From NCBI RefSeq assembly GCF_002909235.1, contig NZ_PHQQ01000011.1, forward strand, positions 1 through 64,000: DNA of 64,000 nucleotides. Reading direction: 5' to 3'. The position numbers were made by a program, and so were the translations under genes. Source of the stretch: Arenibacter catalasegens (GTDB taxonomy: Bacteria > Bacteroidota > Bacteroidia > Flavobacteriales > Flavobacteriaceae). The notes under the pieces were generated by a model. That model saw only the letters and a list, made by a program, of their open reading frames with translations. It ran no database searches and was not told the DNA's origin. Positions 15,843-25,327 of the stretch are shown one piece after another. Numbering within the stretch: the first letter of the stretch is position 1; each line of letters starts with the position of its first letter.

Positions 15843-16955
15843 CTATTTTCCGCCGTACAATTTATAAACTTCGGAACCAGCGCTTAAAAAGGCACCAGTA
15901 CCATAAACTTCGCTTTTGTCGGCCCAAGCCTTTCCTGGTGCCGCACCAATGGGTTGAACATAACCCAACATACCTTCTGGCGTAACATGGCCAACCAAGG
16001 CATTCCATCCCCTTTGTACTGCTGGGGCAAATGTTGCCTTATCCAATATTCCCTGATTTATTCCCCAAGCCAAGCCATACACATTAAAGGAAGTACCACT
16101 TGTTTCTGGTGTAGGGTAAAAGCTTTGTCCCAAAAGACTCATAGCCCAATGTCCTTCCGGGGTTTGGATTTTGAGTAGTTTGTTTGCCATTTTTTTATAA
16201 ATTTTAAGGAAGTATTTATACTCCTTACTTTGCGGACTTAGCTCGTTCATTATATTAACGAGCCCAGCAAATACCCAACCGTTACCTCTAGACCAAAATA
16301 TTTTGGTGCCATTGTCTAGTTTTCCCATATAACTTTCGTCCCTGTAATAGAGATGTTCTTTTTTATCGAACAGGAAATCTGTAGTTGCCTTAAATTCTGT
16401 CATCATAAAGTCTAGATATTTTTTTTCCCCTGTTAAATTGTAAAGTTTAGCCCAAACGGGAGGCGACATAAAAAGGGCATCGCACCAATTCCAACGGCTC
16501 TGGTGATAGGGAGACCTCCAATGTAAGGAGGTTTGTGCCGGATGGTACATAATAAAATTGAATTGCTCCTTGGTTGGTTCTATCATGTCCTTATCCAAAT
16601 ATTTACGATACAGTTCAATATATAATTGACCTACGGTATGGTCATCGGCATGATATTTCCTACGGTGTAATTGCCATTCGTTTTTTTCTCCAATATCTTT
16701 CAGCCATTCGTAATATTTGTCATTTTCTGCCATGGCAGCCCATTTCACCATACCCACATATAAGGCGCCATTGGTCCAGTCCAATGGGTGGTGTGGCTTG
16801 TCATGACCACTGAACAAATCTTGATAATGTTCTACTTGCCAGTCGGCTACTTTTTCCATAACTTGAATAACTTCGGTCGACTTTATTTCCTGTGCTTGCG
16901 AGATGGTAGTTATAACAATTGCTAAAAACGTTTTTAAAAATTTTGATTTGTTCAT
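15843..16955 (-). CDS. GH88/GH105 unsaturated uronyl hydrolase (YteR-like), secreted
   Basis: 370 aa with an N-terminal signal peptide (about 1-21, ending SQAQ). The alpha/alpha-barrel family is recognised from HHPLDWTNGALYVGMVKWA (about 54-72), ADDHTVGQLYIELY (about 103-116), WNWCDALFMSPPVWAKLY (about 156-173) and FWSRGNGWVFAGL (about 222-234). GH105 enzymes hydrate the unsaturated uronic acid at the non-reducing end of rhamnogalacturonan or other lyase products. Periplasmic. Its product pathway would pair with a pectate-lyase-like protein such as the one at 39863-41515, though the two are far apart. Confidence 0.85.
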   Translation of the reverse strand: MNKSKFLKTFLAIVITTISQAQEIKSTEVIQVMEKVADWQVEHYQDLFSGHDKPHHPLDWTNGALYVGMVKWAAMAENDKYYEWLKDIGEKNEWQLHRRKYHADDHTVGQLYIELYRKYLDKDMIEPTKEQFNFIMYHPAQTSLHWRSPYHQSRWNWCDALFMSPPVWAKLYNLTGEKKYLDFMMTEFKATTDFLFDKKEHLYYRDESYMGKLDNGTKIFWSRGNGWVFAGLVNIMNELSPQSKEYKYFLKIYKKMANKLLKIQTPEGHWAMSLLGQSFYPTPETSGTSFNVYGLAWGINQGILDKATFAPAVQRGWNALVGHVTPEGMLGYVQPIGAAPGKAWADKSEVYGTGAFLSAGSEVYKLYGGK

Positions 16956-17156
16956 TGGTGAAGTTATTTTTTTTATGGTTGATTATTCTTACGTTATAAG
17001 AAAGACAAGATAGTAAAAATTATGGAGCATTAAAGTTTGAAATTAAAGTCAATACTTACAACTAAATTCCATGGAAGTTTAATATCGTTATAGGGAAATG
17101 CATTGTGAAACCAAGAATTGGAATGAATTATGCTTTTAGTATGTTGAAGGCAATAA

Positions 17157-17558
17157 TTAAAGGTTACTTTTTGACAGGGCGGTAAGAACCAGCATTGCTT
17201 TTTCCGAATCTTTTTTATCCACAAAAATGTGGTCGTGGTAATACCCGGCAATGACATTGCAGCTTATATTGTTTTTTGTCAAAGTGGTTGAAAATAGTGC
17301 AGTTAAACCAACTGCTTCCAGAGAGGAATGAACCATTAAGGTAATCCAAGATGCTACATACGCATAGGGTAGGTTTAATTCGTCTGCTTTATTTCTGGAA
17401 ATTACAATGGTTGTCCCTTCCTTTTCCTTGAACTCACAAATCGTGTCCTTTCGGTCTATGGTGGTTATATCTTTAACAGAACAAAATACGTATTCGCCCT
17501 TGTTTAATTTAGGGGACATTCCATGTATTAATTTGGCTATATTGGTTTCTCCACTCAT
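17157..17558 (-). CDS. ACT domain-containing protein (COG3602 type)
   Basis: 133 aa. The pattern [15 protein letters not shown] near the N-terminus, [20 protein letters not shown], then [19 protein letters not shown] and the [19 protein letters not shown] stretch match a small family of two-ACT-unit cytosolic proteins with putative amino-acid binding. The function has not been assigned. It reads leftward, 200 bp beyond the end of the mercury-type operon, and may be an independent gene. Confidence 0.75.
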   Translation of the reverse strand: MSGETNIAKLIHGMSPKLNKGEYVFCSVKDITTIDRKDTICEFKEKEGTTIVISRNKADELNLPYAYVASWITLMVHSSLEAVGLTALFSTTLTKNNISCNVIAGYYHDHIFVDKKDSEKAMLVLTALSKSNL

Positions 17559-17766
17559 TAGATTCAGTTTTTAAGGTCCAATTAGATTTCCCAAAGGAGG
17601 GAACAGAGTTTGGCATCCCCTAGAACACATCAATTTACACAAACTGGAACAATAAGCCTTCTATAAAATCTGAGAATTTATCAAAATAATCTTCCTAGTA
17701 TTGAATAAGCTGTAAAATGTAATTTTTGAATAATAGTTAACAGCCCAAAGGTTAAATATTTACGGG

Positions 17767-17988
17767 TTAGCAACAACCTGAATCATTACAACTTTTGTTT
17801 TCTTGAATAGATGGGCAAGAAACCGTTCCATAAGAGCAGTAAACACAACAATCTCCTTCCTTTGGTTTTAGCACCGTTTTACAATTGTCACATTCGTAAA
17901 AGAATTGACAAGCGTCCGTTGGCATATCCTCTACTTTTTTATGTCCACAATTTGGACATGTAATTTCTGATTTTAATATAGTTTCCAT
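17767..17988 (-). CDS. GDCCVxC domain-containing cysteine-rich protein
   Basis: 73 aa with 12 cysteines. It has two zinc-ribbon-like pairs (C11/C14, C33/C36), the diagnostic GDCCVYC block (45-51) and a C-terminal GCC. The family is named for this motif, and some members contain selenocysteine. It starts 13 bp after the end of the oxidoreductase gene, so it is part of the mercury-type operon and may bind metal or pass it between proteins. The role is inferred from the company it keeps. Confidence 0.8.
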   Translation of the reverse strand: METILKSEITCPNCGHKKVEDMPTDACQFFYECDNCKTVLKPKEGDCCVYCSYGTVSCPSIQENKSCNDSGCC

Positions 17989-18000
17989 TCAATTTTATTA

Positions 18001-19347
18001 TTAAAGCATATGTGGTATATCTGATGCCAATGTTGGGTAGGAGAATATCATCGTTCTAATGTCATTGACTTTCATCTTTGATTTTATGGCCATGGCAAAA
18101 AGATTTATAGTTTCTTCTGAATGCGGTCCAATTAGATGTGCTCCCAAGATTGTTTGAGTATCTTCGTCAATTATGATTTTATATGCGTATTTCTCTACAT
18201 TTAAACGCCTCGCATTGAACCAACTTCCTACTTCTTTATAATTTACCCGAATATTGTAGTTCAGCTCTTTCGCTTGCGATTCGGTATATCCAACAGAAGC
18301 CATAGTAGGCAAAGTAAAAACTACTGTTGGCATTGGTGGATAGCTTATTTCTTTATGATTGCCTTTGATTATATTTGAGGCAACCGTATGGCCTTCCAAA
18401 ACTGCAACTGGTGTTAAAGGCAGACCTTCTGAATCTGCCGCATCGCCCGCTGCATAAATATGTGGGTTTGAGGTACTTTGAAGGTATTTGTTCACTGTAA
18501 TACCTTTTTTGGTAAAAGCGATTTTAGCTCTGTCCAAATTCAAATCAAATATTGCAGGGGGTCGTCCGGCAGAATTAAAAACAGCTTCAGTTTCAAAATA
18601 TTCTGTTTTCTCTGCAGTTTTACCTTTAACTCGATATTGATCATTAACTTTCTCAATAGCCGTCACCTCTGTATTAAGAATGAGTTTTATACCTAATTCC
18701 TTTGTGGCAGAAATAAGGCGCTTTACTATATCTTGTTCAAAATTTTCCAAGGGGTTTTTTCCACGATGTACAATCGTCACTTCTGCTCCACATCGAGCCG
18801 CTATATGTGCAAACTCAAAAGCGATATATCCACCCCCGATAAATAATAAAGATTTCGGCAATTTTGCTAAATTCAAGAAATCGGTACTGGATTTGGCATA
18901 ATGGCCTCCTTCAAATTCTAAAACCAGTGGCTTGGAACCCGAAGCGATTACCATTTTTTTAGCCTTTATCTTGTCTTTTCCAACTTCCAACATGTTTTCT
19001 GACACAAATTTTGCAGAACTATGAAAGGTATCAATTCCATTTTTTTTATATCCTTTTTCAATTTTTGGTGGCATTTCATCCACAAAAGATTGTTTAAAGG
19101 CCATTATATCTTTCCAATTGACTTTCGGTATGGTATCTATACCGATTCCTTTAAGTCTTTTAGCAAAATCTTGAACTTCAGTAGCACCTATAATAACTTT
19201 TTTTGGGTCGCAACCCCTCAATGCACAAGTTCCTCCGTATGGTAATTCATCCGTAATACCAACTGATAGACCTTTTGAGGCACATTTATTGGCTATAGTC
19301 ATACCGGCCATTCCAGAACCAATAATGAAAACATCATATTCTTTCAT
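18001..19347 (-). CDS. FAD-dependent pyridine nucleotide-disulfide reductase (MerA/glutathione reductase type)
   Basis: 448 aa. FAD-binding GSGMAG (10-15), redox-active pair C41-ALRG-C46 in GGTCALRGCDPKKV, NAD(P) site GGGYIAFEFA, second FAD site YAAGDAA and a dimerisation domain. Compared with MerA it lacks the N-terminal HMA domain and the C-terminal cysteine pair, and SYPTLASD stands where glutathione reductase has the HPT active-site loop. It lies 10 bp after merTP, so it is likely a thiol/metal-linked oxidoreductase, possibly a mercuric reductase variant. Calling it merA would overstate the evidence. Confidence 0.8.
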   Translation of the reverse strand: MKEYDVFIIGSGMAGMTIANKCASKGLSVGITDELPYGGTCALRGCDPKKVIIGATEVQDFAKRLKGIGIDTIPKVNWKDIMAFKQSFVDEMPPKIEKGYKKNGIDTFHSSAKFVSENMLEVGKDKIKAKKMVIASGSKPLVLEFEGGHYAKSSTDFLNLAKLPKSLLFIGGGYIAFEFAHIAARCGAEVTIVHRGKNPLENFEQDIVKRLISATKELGIKLILNTEVTAIEKVNDQYRVKGKTAEKTEYFETEAVFNSAGRPPAIFDLNLDRAKIAFTKKGITVNKYLQSTSNPHIYAAGDAADSEGLPLTPVAVLEGHTVASNIIKGNHKEISYPPMPTVVFTLPTMASVGYTESQAKELNYNIRVNYKEVGSWFNARRLNVEKYAYKIIIDEDTQTILGAHLIGPHSEETINLFAMAIKSKMKVNDIRTMIFSYPTLASDIPHML

Positions 19348-19357
19348 ACGAATCCAT

Positions 19358-19966
19358 TTATTTTTTGGCGATTACTTTGTAACCCGTTGCATTAATTGCG
19401 CTTTCAATTTCTGTCTCACTGGTCTTAGTTCTGTCATATTCAATGACAGCATTTCCATTTTCGTAAGATGCTTTTGCGTTTACTATTCCATCCAGTTTAT
19501 TTACTTCGTGGTCTACGTGGGATTCACAACTTGCACAGGTCATTCCGCTGATTTTAAATTCCGTTGTTTTAATATCCGATTTATCAACTACTATTATTTG
19601 CTTTGCGGTATTTGGGTAAAAAATGCCTGAATAATAAGGAAAAGCCAACATGACAATTGTAAAAACAGTTATAATTGCCAAAAAAGTTTTTGACTGAGTG
19701 AATTTTGGTTTCAGTTCCGTTTCACATTCGCAATCAACTTCCTTTTGGGTCTCGGAAGCTATTGGGACTAGTTTCTGATACCATGCAAAGGCAAGCACTA
19801 AAATGGTGATTCCAATCAAATACGGTCTAATTGGTTCTAACCAGGAGAATGCTGAGGCGATTCCGCTTGTTCCTGCCACTAGGGCCAAAACGGGGGTTAT
19901 GCAGCATAAGGAAGCTGTAATCGCTGTTATTAGACCTGCACCGAATAATTTGCTAACTTTTTTCAT
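19358..19966 (-). CDS. merTP: MerTP-type mercuric transport fusion protein
   Basis: 202 aa. An N-terminal MerT-like part carries CC (21-22) in TM1 and two more TM helices, with an added DCEC pair (C79, C81) in the loop. The C-terminal heavy-metal-associated domain, about 135-202, has GMTCASC (141-147) as in MerP. The fusion is the usual Bacteroidota arrangement and would pass Hg(II) or a similar thiophilic metal across the inner membrane to a reductase. The start overlaps the ArsR gene's stop by 4 bp and the next gene begins 10 bp downstream. Confidence 0.85.
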   Translation of the reverse strand: MKKVSKLFGAGLITAITASLCCITPVLALVAGTSGIASAFSWLEPIRPYLIGITILVLAFAWYQKLVPIASETQKEVDCECETELKPKFTQSKTFLAIITVFTIVMLAFPYYSGIFYPNTAKQIIVVDKSDIKTTEFKISGMTCASCESHVDHEVNKLDGIVNAKASYENGNAVIEYDRTKTSETEIESAINATGYKVIAKK

Positions 19967-20337
19967 ACCATGTTTAAAATTTTGTTTTTATCGAGGATTT
20001 TAAAAAATGGATTTAGTAATTTTTCATATTCTGGCGTTAATGAATAAAAAATTATCGGTGCCTGGCGTTCGGTCTCAATCAGATTCCTGTCTTTCATTTT
20101 TCTTAAATGTTGGGATATAGCCGAAACATTCATACCAAGGATATCACTCAAATCACAGACACAGAGTCTTTTTTCTTCAGAGAGTAAATAAAGTATTTTG
20201 AGCCTTACGCTGTTTCCAACCATGGCAAGTCCGTTGGCCAAATAGTCGAACGAATCATTCAATTCCAAGACCAAGTCCTTACATCGAGTTATTTGTTCAA
20301 CATCGGCCTGTTGTCTAATACATGAATTTTTTTCCAT
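19963..20337 (-). CDS. ArsR/SmtB family metal-responsive repressor
   Basis: 124 aa from the ATG at 20337 (a longer frame begins at a GTG, but this start lies just after a perfect promoter). Winged helix with RLKILYLLSEEKRLCVCDL, a metal-binding CVCDL motif in the recognition helix region, and LGMNVSAISQHLRKMKDRNL. C9 in the N-terminal CIRQQADVE stretch may add a ligand. First gene of the operon and presumed to repress it until metal binds. Confidence 0.85.
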   Translation of the reverse strand: MEKNSCIRQQADVEQITRCKDLVLELNDSFDYLANGLAMVGNSVRLKILYLLSEEKRLCVCDLSDILGMNVSAISQHLRKMKDRNLIETERQAPIIFYSLTPEYEKLLNPFFKILDKNKILNMV

Positions 20338-20341
20338 AAAA

Positions 20342-20396
20342 CAAAAGTACACTATTTTCTTATTTAAGCAAATACTAAAATAATAAACATTTGATT
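20342..20396 (-). promoter_or_regulatory. Promoter and likely ArsR operator of the mercury-type operon
   Basis: On the minus strand a -7 box TACTTTTG (plus 20342-20349) and a -33 TTG (plus 20369-20371) are separated by exactly 19 bases, the Bacteroidetes sigma consensus. An inverted repeat AAGCAAAT/ATTTGATT (20366-20373 and 20389-20396, one mismatch) covers the -33 box, as expected for a repressor site. The -7 box ends 4 bp before the ATG at 20337, so the transcript may be leaderless or nearly so. Confidence 0.6.
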
Positions 20397-20628
20397 TTGG
20401 AAAAATTTTAACTTTTTGCTAATTTTCGGTGTTACGTTAAACTGTCTACAGATCTAGATACTTAAAATGTACATTTACCGGTCGTATTTTTAATGTACCT
20501 AGGAACCCTAGACCTGAAAATATTGTTACCTAAATTTAACTTCACCCTGTAATATTGAAAGCTGCAGTGCTGATATCTCTCCATGAGAGGGAAATTAAAA
20601 TCTACTTAGCAGAGCATTAAATAAAGTA

Positions 20629-21804
20629 TTAGGATCCCACATTAATTTTATGTGCCCGTTGTTGTGCTGTTAAAGCCAACTCTGTGGCAAGGAAGCAGTG
20701 GTCTTGTAACATGGCGGTTTCTGTGCGGTGCACCACATCGTTTACAAGTTGTTCACCATAAGGCATATAAATATTGGAGCAGTTGTAATATTTTGTTTCC
20801 TGTTGGTTTACCAAGAACAAGTGATTACCACCTTCCCGACCAGCAATATCAATGTATTTTCTCATTTCTATATAGCCTTCAGTGCCTAAAATAAATGTCC
20901 GACCATCCCCCCATGTATCCAATCCATTTGGCGTAAACCAGTCGATTCGAATATAACCTGTTGCGTGTGGACTTCTAACACTCATATCCCCAAAATCCTG
21001 GTAGGTAGGATTATGTAAATTTTTAAAATTTCCAATTTGTGAATAATTGACTTCTGCTTGTTGGGAGTTGGTGTAAAAAAGAAATTGGTCGCATTGGTGT
21101 GAGCCTATATCACATAAGATTCCCCCTGCTTTTTGTGGGTCAAAAAACCATTCGGCACGCGTTTCTGGTCGCATTCTGTGCGGCCCTAGTCCAATGGTCT
21201 GCACCACCTTTCCTATAGCTCCTGCGCTGACCAGTTCTGCAGCTTTTACAGAGGCTGGATTGCCTAAACGTTCACTATACACTATCGAATATATTCGCTT
21301 CGTTTCTTGCTGTACTTTTTTTACTTCTTTAAACTGTTCCAATGTAAGAATACCTGGTTTATCCGTCATGAAGTCTTTTCCGGACTGCATAACACGAATT
21401 CCAAGGGGAGCCCTTTCTACGGGAATGGATGCGCTTGCAACCAACTGAATTGAACTGTCCTCAACAATCTCATTTTCATTTTTTACGACTTTAACATTTG
21501 GGTAGCGTTGGGTAAAGTCCTTTAAAAGTTCCGGCTCTTTGGCATATACCGCCACCATAATTCCCCCTCCATTGATTAGGGAATCAACCATACTATAAAT
21601 ATGTCCATGATTCAACCCTATCACAGAAAACTTAATAGTTTCCTTATTGCCAAAAGATTTGTTGGATGGTAATATAATTTCTTCTGGTCTAGTAGTGCTG
21701 TGTAAGTTGTTGCCAAACATATGGTCTGGTATCATAGCAGTGGCTGCCACACCTGCGGCAGAGGCAAATGATTGACTAATAAATTTTCGTCTATTGACTG
21801 GCAT
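20629..21804 (-). CDS. Gfo/Idh/MocA family oxidoreductase, Tat-exported
   Basis: 391 aa. The N-terminus NRRKFISQSFASAAGVAA is a twin-arginine (Tat) signal, so export is likely. The mature part has the NAD(P)-binding fold typical of the family, starting KFSVIGLNHGHIYSMVDSLI, with the conserved MTDKPGILT block (EKP-like) near residue 150 and a downstream GGILCDIGSHQCDQF motif (the DxxxH of the family). It probably acts on a sugar or sugar derivative. Independent gene. Confidence 0.85.
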   Translation of the reverse strand: MPVNRRKFISQSFASAAGVAATAMIPDHMFGNNLHSTTRPEEIILPSNKSFGNKETIKFSVIGLNHGHIYSMVDSLINGGGIMVAVYAKEPELLKDFTQRYPNVKVVKNENEIVEDSSIQLVASASIPVERAPLGIRVMQSGKDFMTDKPGILTLEQFKEVKKVQQETKRIYSIVYSERLGNPASVKAAELVSAGAIGKVVQTIGLGPHRMRPETRAEWFFDPQKAGGILCDIGSHQCDQFLFYTNSQQAEVNYSQIGNFKNLHNPTYQDFGDMSVRSPHATGYIRIDWFTPNGLDTWGDGRTFILGTEGYIEMRKYIDIAGREGGNHLFLVNQQETKYYNCSNIYMPYGEQLVNDVVHRTETAMLQDHCFLATELALTAQQRAHKINVGS

Positions 21805-22104
21805 AGGAATGTCTTAAAGGTTTAAAGAATTGAAATATAGCAATAAATTTCAGGAAATCGGAGTGAACTCAGGAGGGATATCCATTGAGTTTTAAAATTG
21901 GCAGCCCTTATTTTATCAGATTTTTTATTATTTGCTGGTCCCCAAATTAAGAAATCTAAACAACATTAAATTCAGAGAAATTAGGGCTGAATTTAAGTGG
22001 CTATACTCATCCTATTTTTATGGATAAAGAAACATAGGTATTAAAACACAAGGTTGACTACCTTTATTTAAAAGGCTGGTCTTATATTAATTTGGGTACC
22101 GTAA

Positions 22105-22860
22105 TTATTCCTTCCAATTTTGAAGTCGGTCTAAGTATAAATAGGATGCCACAAATTCCCTATGCTCAGCACTGGTCATTTTTTCTACTAAATTAAGTGC
22201 AGAAATATAACTTGCGAGATTGCCATTTGAAGAACTGAATTTTCCATCTTCTACAAAAGTCACCAAATTATCGTCTTGCACTTTTAAATTGGGATAATCC
22301 TTTTGAAGTTGCTCGCCTCCGCCGATCCAAGTAACAATTTTATGCCCATCGGCAATTCCCGATTCTCCAATTAATTGTGCTCCGGCACAATTACTTACGG
22401 TATATTTAGTTTCCTTATTTTTTTCCCTTATGAAATCCACAATTTTAGGGTTATGGACCTGGGCATACATATCATAGGCACTTGGAACGAATAATGCTTC
22501 CAATTTTGGACAATTCCCAAACGTATAATCCGGAATAAATTTCATTCCTTCTTCCGTTGTAATCGGGTTATCGGTTTCGGCAATGGTAATTACGTTAAAA
22601 AGCTGTTTCCCATCCTCGCTAGGTTTGGCAAAGACATCTGATGTGGCTATAACTTCACTTTGTAGCACCCCATTATACATTATAAGCCCTATAGTTGGCA
22701 ATTCTGAATTGAAGGGTTTTAGGTGTTTGGATAAAGTATCGGATTTAATTTCGTTAAGACCAACCTTTTGTATTTCGGTATTGACTTTTGATTTTTCGGA
22801 ATTGCAAGTGCTTACTATTGCGGAGAAAAGTAGTATTGATAAAATCCCAATTTTATTCAT
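22105..22860 (-). CDS. DJ-1/PfpI family lipoprotein
   Basis: 251 aa. The N-terminal signal peptide ends in a lipobox-like STC (C19). The flavodoxin-like fold shows LPTIGLIMYNGVLQSEV, then SNCAGAQLIGESG with the nucleophile cysteine and ADGHKIVTWIGGGEQL, which matches the DJ-1/PfpI family. Members include glyoxalases, chaperones and cysteine peptidases; which of these applies is not clear. Its outer location is unusual for the family. Confidence 0.75.
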   Translation of the reverse strand: MNKIGILSILLFSAIVSTCNSEKSKVNTEIQKVGLNEIKSDTLSKHLKPFNSELPTIGLIMYNGVLQSEVIATSDVFAKPSEDGKQLFNVITIAETDNPITTEEGMKFIPDYTFGNCPKLEALFVPSAYDMYAQVHNPKIVDFIREKNKETKYTVSNCAGAQLIGESGIADGHKIVTWIGGGEQLQKDYPNLKVQDDNLVTFVEDGKFSSSNGNLASYISALNLVEKMTSAEHREFVASYLYLDRLQNWKE

Positions 22861-23003
22861 TTTTCATTTTTTTATAAATGCCAAGTCGTGTGGTGTTTTC
22901 AAAAAGAGAAAACCGGCAGCACCAAAGCTGATGTAAAGGTAATTGATCGAGTTCAATTCACCTCGTTTGGCGCTAGGCTTTCTACTTATAAATACCGAAG
23001 AAA

Positions 23004-23555
23004 TCAGACGCGTAGCGAACACCTAAATCCTCTTGCGGCATAATAGGAATCGGCGCCATTGTGATAAACAAAAACATGGTCGTATCTAAAATCGGCAAAA
23101 AGAGCCCCGCCTAGTTTTCTAATAGGGGATGGGGTCTCAATCCAACTAGAGGTCTTTGTATCAAATTTTCCGAGATCTTGTAATTTTCTATATTCCTCCT
23201 CCGTTAATAAATTGGCACCCATGGCAGTGGCCACCTCACAAGCATTGTGTTTGGGTTTGAATTTTTTTCTGGATTCCTGTGCTTCCAGGTCATAACAGGC
23301 ACTTCTTCGAGCTGTTGGACTTTCCGCCGAACAATCAAAAAAGAGGTATTCTCCTTTTTCAGGATCAAAAGAAACTACATCCGGTTCACCTCCTGATTTC
23401 TCCATCTCATTAAGGGACCAAAGTTTGGCAGGATTGTCTTTTAGTCTATATTCTATAGTGTTCCATTCAAAGTCTTTATGACGATTCATATTTTGGTTAA
23501 ATCTGGCTTTTATAATCTCTAGAATAGTGGCATTGTCTTTTTCTGATAATTTCAT
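23004..23555 (-). CDS. DUF4256 domain-containing protein
   Basis: 183 aa, soluble. Conserved blocks KLWSLNEMEKSGGEPDVV (about 44-61), EYLFFDCSAESPTARRS (about 69-85), the CYDLEAQESRKKFKP stretch and GGALFADFRYDHVFVYHNGA near the C-terminus match DUF4256, a family with no assigned biochemistry. No signal peptide. It stands alone, reading leftward. Confidence 0.8.
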   Translation of the reverse strand: MKLSEKDNATILEIIKARFNQNMNRHKDFEWNTIEYRLKDNPAKLWSLNEMEKSGGEPDVVSFDPEKGEYLFFDCSAESPTARRSACYDLEAQESRKKFKPKHNACEVATAMGANLLTEEEYRKLQDLGKFDTKTSSWIETPSPIRKLGGALFADFRYDHVFVYHNGADSYYAARGFRCSLRV

Positions 23556-23683
23556 TGTGCTAATAATTTGGTAAATATTTTAAAACCTTCCGTAATTGGG
23601 GAGTGTACACAGAAAACTCATTTTGGATAAAATAGAAGGATATGTATTCAAATTAGGAAATTTAATACATGGTTCTCGGTGTC

Positions 23684-25144
23684 TCAATTACGTTGCATAT
23701 CCAATTCCTTCTTCTTTTGTTTTGCTAGATGCAACATTAAATCTAAATATTCTCTATTATAATATTGTCCGTTATTAATTACGGCATAAATATCTTGTGT
23801 GGATTTAATATCTAATAAAGGATTGCTGTTTAGGATTAGCATATCTGCCTGTTTATTTATGTCTATTGTGGCCATTGTACTTAGGGTTCCCATTAATTCA
23901 GCGCCGTTAATAGTTGCGCTCTGTAAAATTTGTATAGGTGTTAGTCCAGCCTTCTCAAATAATTCCATTTCTTGGTGTAGCGCTAAAGCTGGGTAAACAA
24001 AAGTATTTAAGGCGGCTGCGTCGCTGCCGGCAAGAATTTTAATTCCAGCTTCTTGCAGGTATGGTAGTTGTTGGGCTATCAAATTATAATGGTCTTTACG
24101 ACTTTGTTTCTGCTCTGGAGTGTCAGTTTTCATTCTATCTATTCTCCATTGATAATTTGAAGTAAAACGATTTGTTAAATAGTCTAAAAAATCATCTTTG
24201 GAATGGTTGTCCTCATCCAAATAGGCTAGTTGTTTTCCACCGATTAAGGTTGGTGTTATGGCAATATTGCTCCTGCCCAAGTTTTTATAGGCAAGGATGG
24301 CGGTATCCTGATTAAAATGGGAATTATAATATGCATTGGCCTCGCCCTTGGTTATTTCCTTAGATCTAAGTTGTTCCACTGTTTTTGTTTCATCACTCCC
24401 CAAACGCAATATATAGCTGGCATGTTCAATACTTGAAAATCCGGCCTCAACCAATTCCCCTATAGTTAAGTCCAAGGGCACATGACCGGAAACCTTATAT
24501 CCCCTTTTTTTAGACTCCTGAACACTTTTGAGAAATAAGGGACCTGCCAAAGTGTTTTCAGTAATCTTCACCAAATCCACATTATAGGCGTCAAGTTTAT
24601 CCAACATTTGCTCTAATTCTACTTCGTTTGCTATTTCCAGATCCCCCTTCCATATAGAGTTTATGCCTTCTAGTTTTCTCCCAGCTGTAAATATTTGGGG
24701 CCCTAATAATTTATTTTGTGCTATATCTTCTCTCCAACTTAGGACCTGTTCTCCCAGGTCACTTGCCATATCCCTGACTGTGGTAATACCATAGGCAATA
24801 AAAACAGGAAACAATGCTAAATTATCCTCCACAAGATCTTGTCCCTCAATATGGATATGCATATCCCATAATCCGGGAATGATAAACTTATCCTGAACAT
24901 CGATTGCGTTTTTGGGATTTACCAATGTTTTTAAGGTAGCGTAATCTCCCAATAATTTAATCATTCCACTATCAATAAGAATGGCCTTATTTTCTAAAAT
25001 ATTACCATTATTCACATTTATAATGTTCGCATTATGAATCAGAATGGCATGGTCAGAGATATTATGTTTGGTTTTCTGGGAGTTAATACATGAAGTAAAT
25101 AACAATAACATGTATACAAGATTCAAAGAAGCAATTCTAATCAT
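23684..25144 (-). CDS. Amidohydrolase family lipoprotein (imidazolonepropionase-like)
   Basis: 486 aa from ATG at 25144, which begins a lipoprotein signal with lipobox FTSC (C19); a start 33 bp further upstream is possible. It has FIIPGLWDMHIHI (metal-binding HxH), a KITE region where the carbamylated Lys is expected, SGHVPLD, SSIEHAS and LAGSDAA, all in the order of imidazolonepropionase-like amidohydrolases. Surface or periplasmic. The substrate is not known; related proteins act on cyclic amides and dipeptides. Confidence 0.82.
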   Translation of the reverse strand: MIRIASLNLVYMLLLFTSCINSQKTKHNISDHAILIHNANIINVNNGNILENKAILIDSGMIKLLGDYATLKTLVNPKNAIDVQDKFIIPGLWDMHIHIEGQDLVEDNLALFPVFIAYGITTVRDMASDLGEQVLSWREDIAQNKLLGPQIFTAGRKLEGINSIWKGDLEIANEVELEQMLDKLDAYNVDLVKITENTLAGPLFLKSVQESKKRGYKVSGHVPLDLTIGELVEAGFSSIEHASYILRLGSDETKTVEQLRSKEITKGEANAYYNSHFNQDTAILAYKNLGRSNIAITPTLIGGKQLAYLDEDNHSKDDFLDYLTNRFTSNYQWRIDRMKTDTPEQKQSRKDHYNLIAQQLPYLQEAGIKILAGSDAAALNTFVYPALALHQEMELFEKAGLTPIQILQSATINGAELMGTLSTMATIDINKQADMLILNSNPLLDIKSTQDIYAVINNGQYYNREYLDLMLHLAKQKKKELDMQRN

Positions 25145-25327
25145 AAGAAGAGTCTTTAGTTTAACATATATAAACATTAGTTAAAAAGCTTAAATGCCCA
25201 AACTATATTTTGGATAAAATTAAATGATTATTCACATTGTAATTTCAGGAATGTTATTATTTAGAAATCAATAGGCATTTTTGTTTTAAGAATTAGTTGC
25301 CAATTGGCACCCAATGTAACTTTCCCA

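Noticed and set aside
18001-19347. Naming the reductase merA
   Set aside because: It lacks the N-terminal HMA domain and the C-terminal cysteine pair of MerA.
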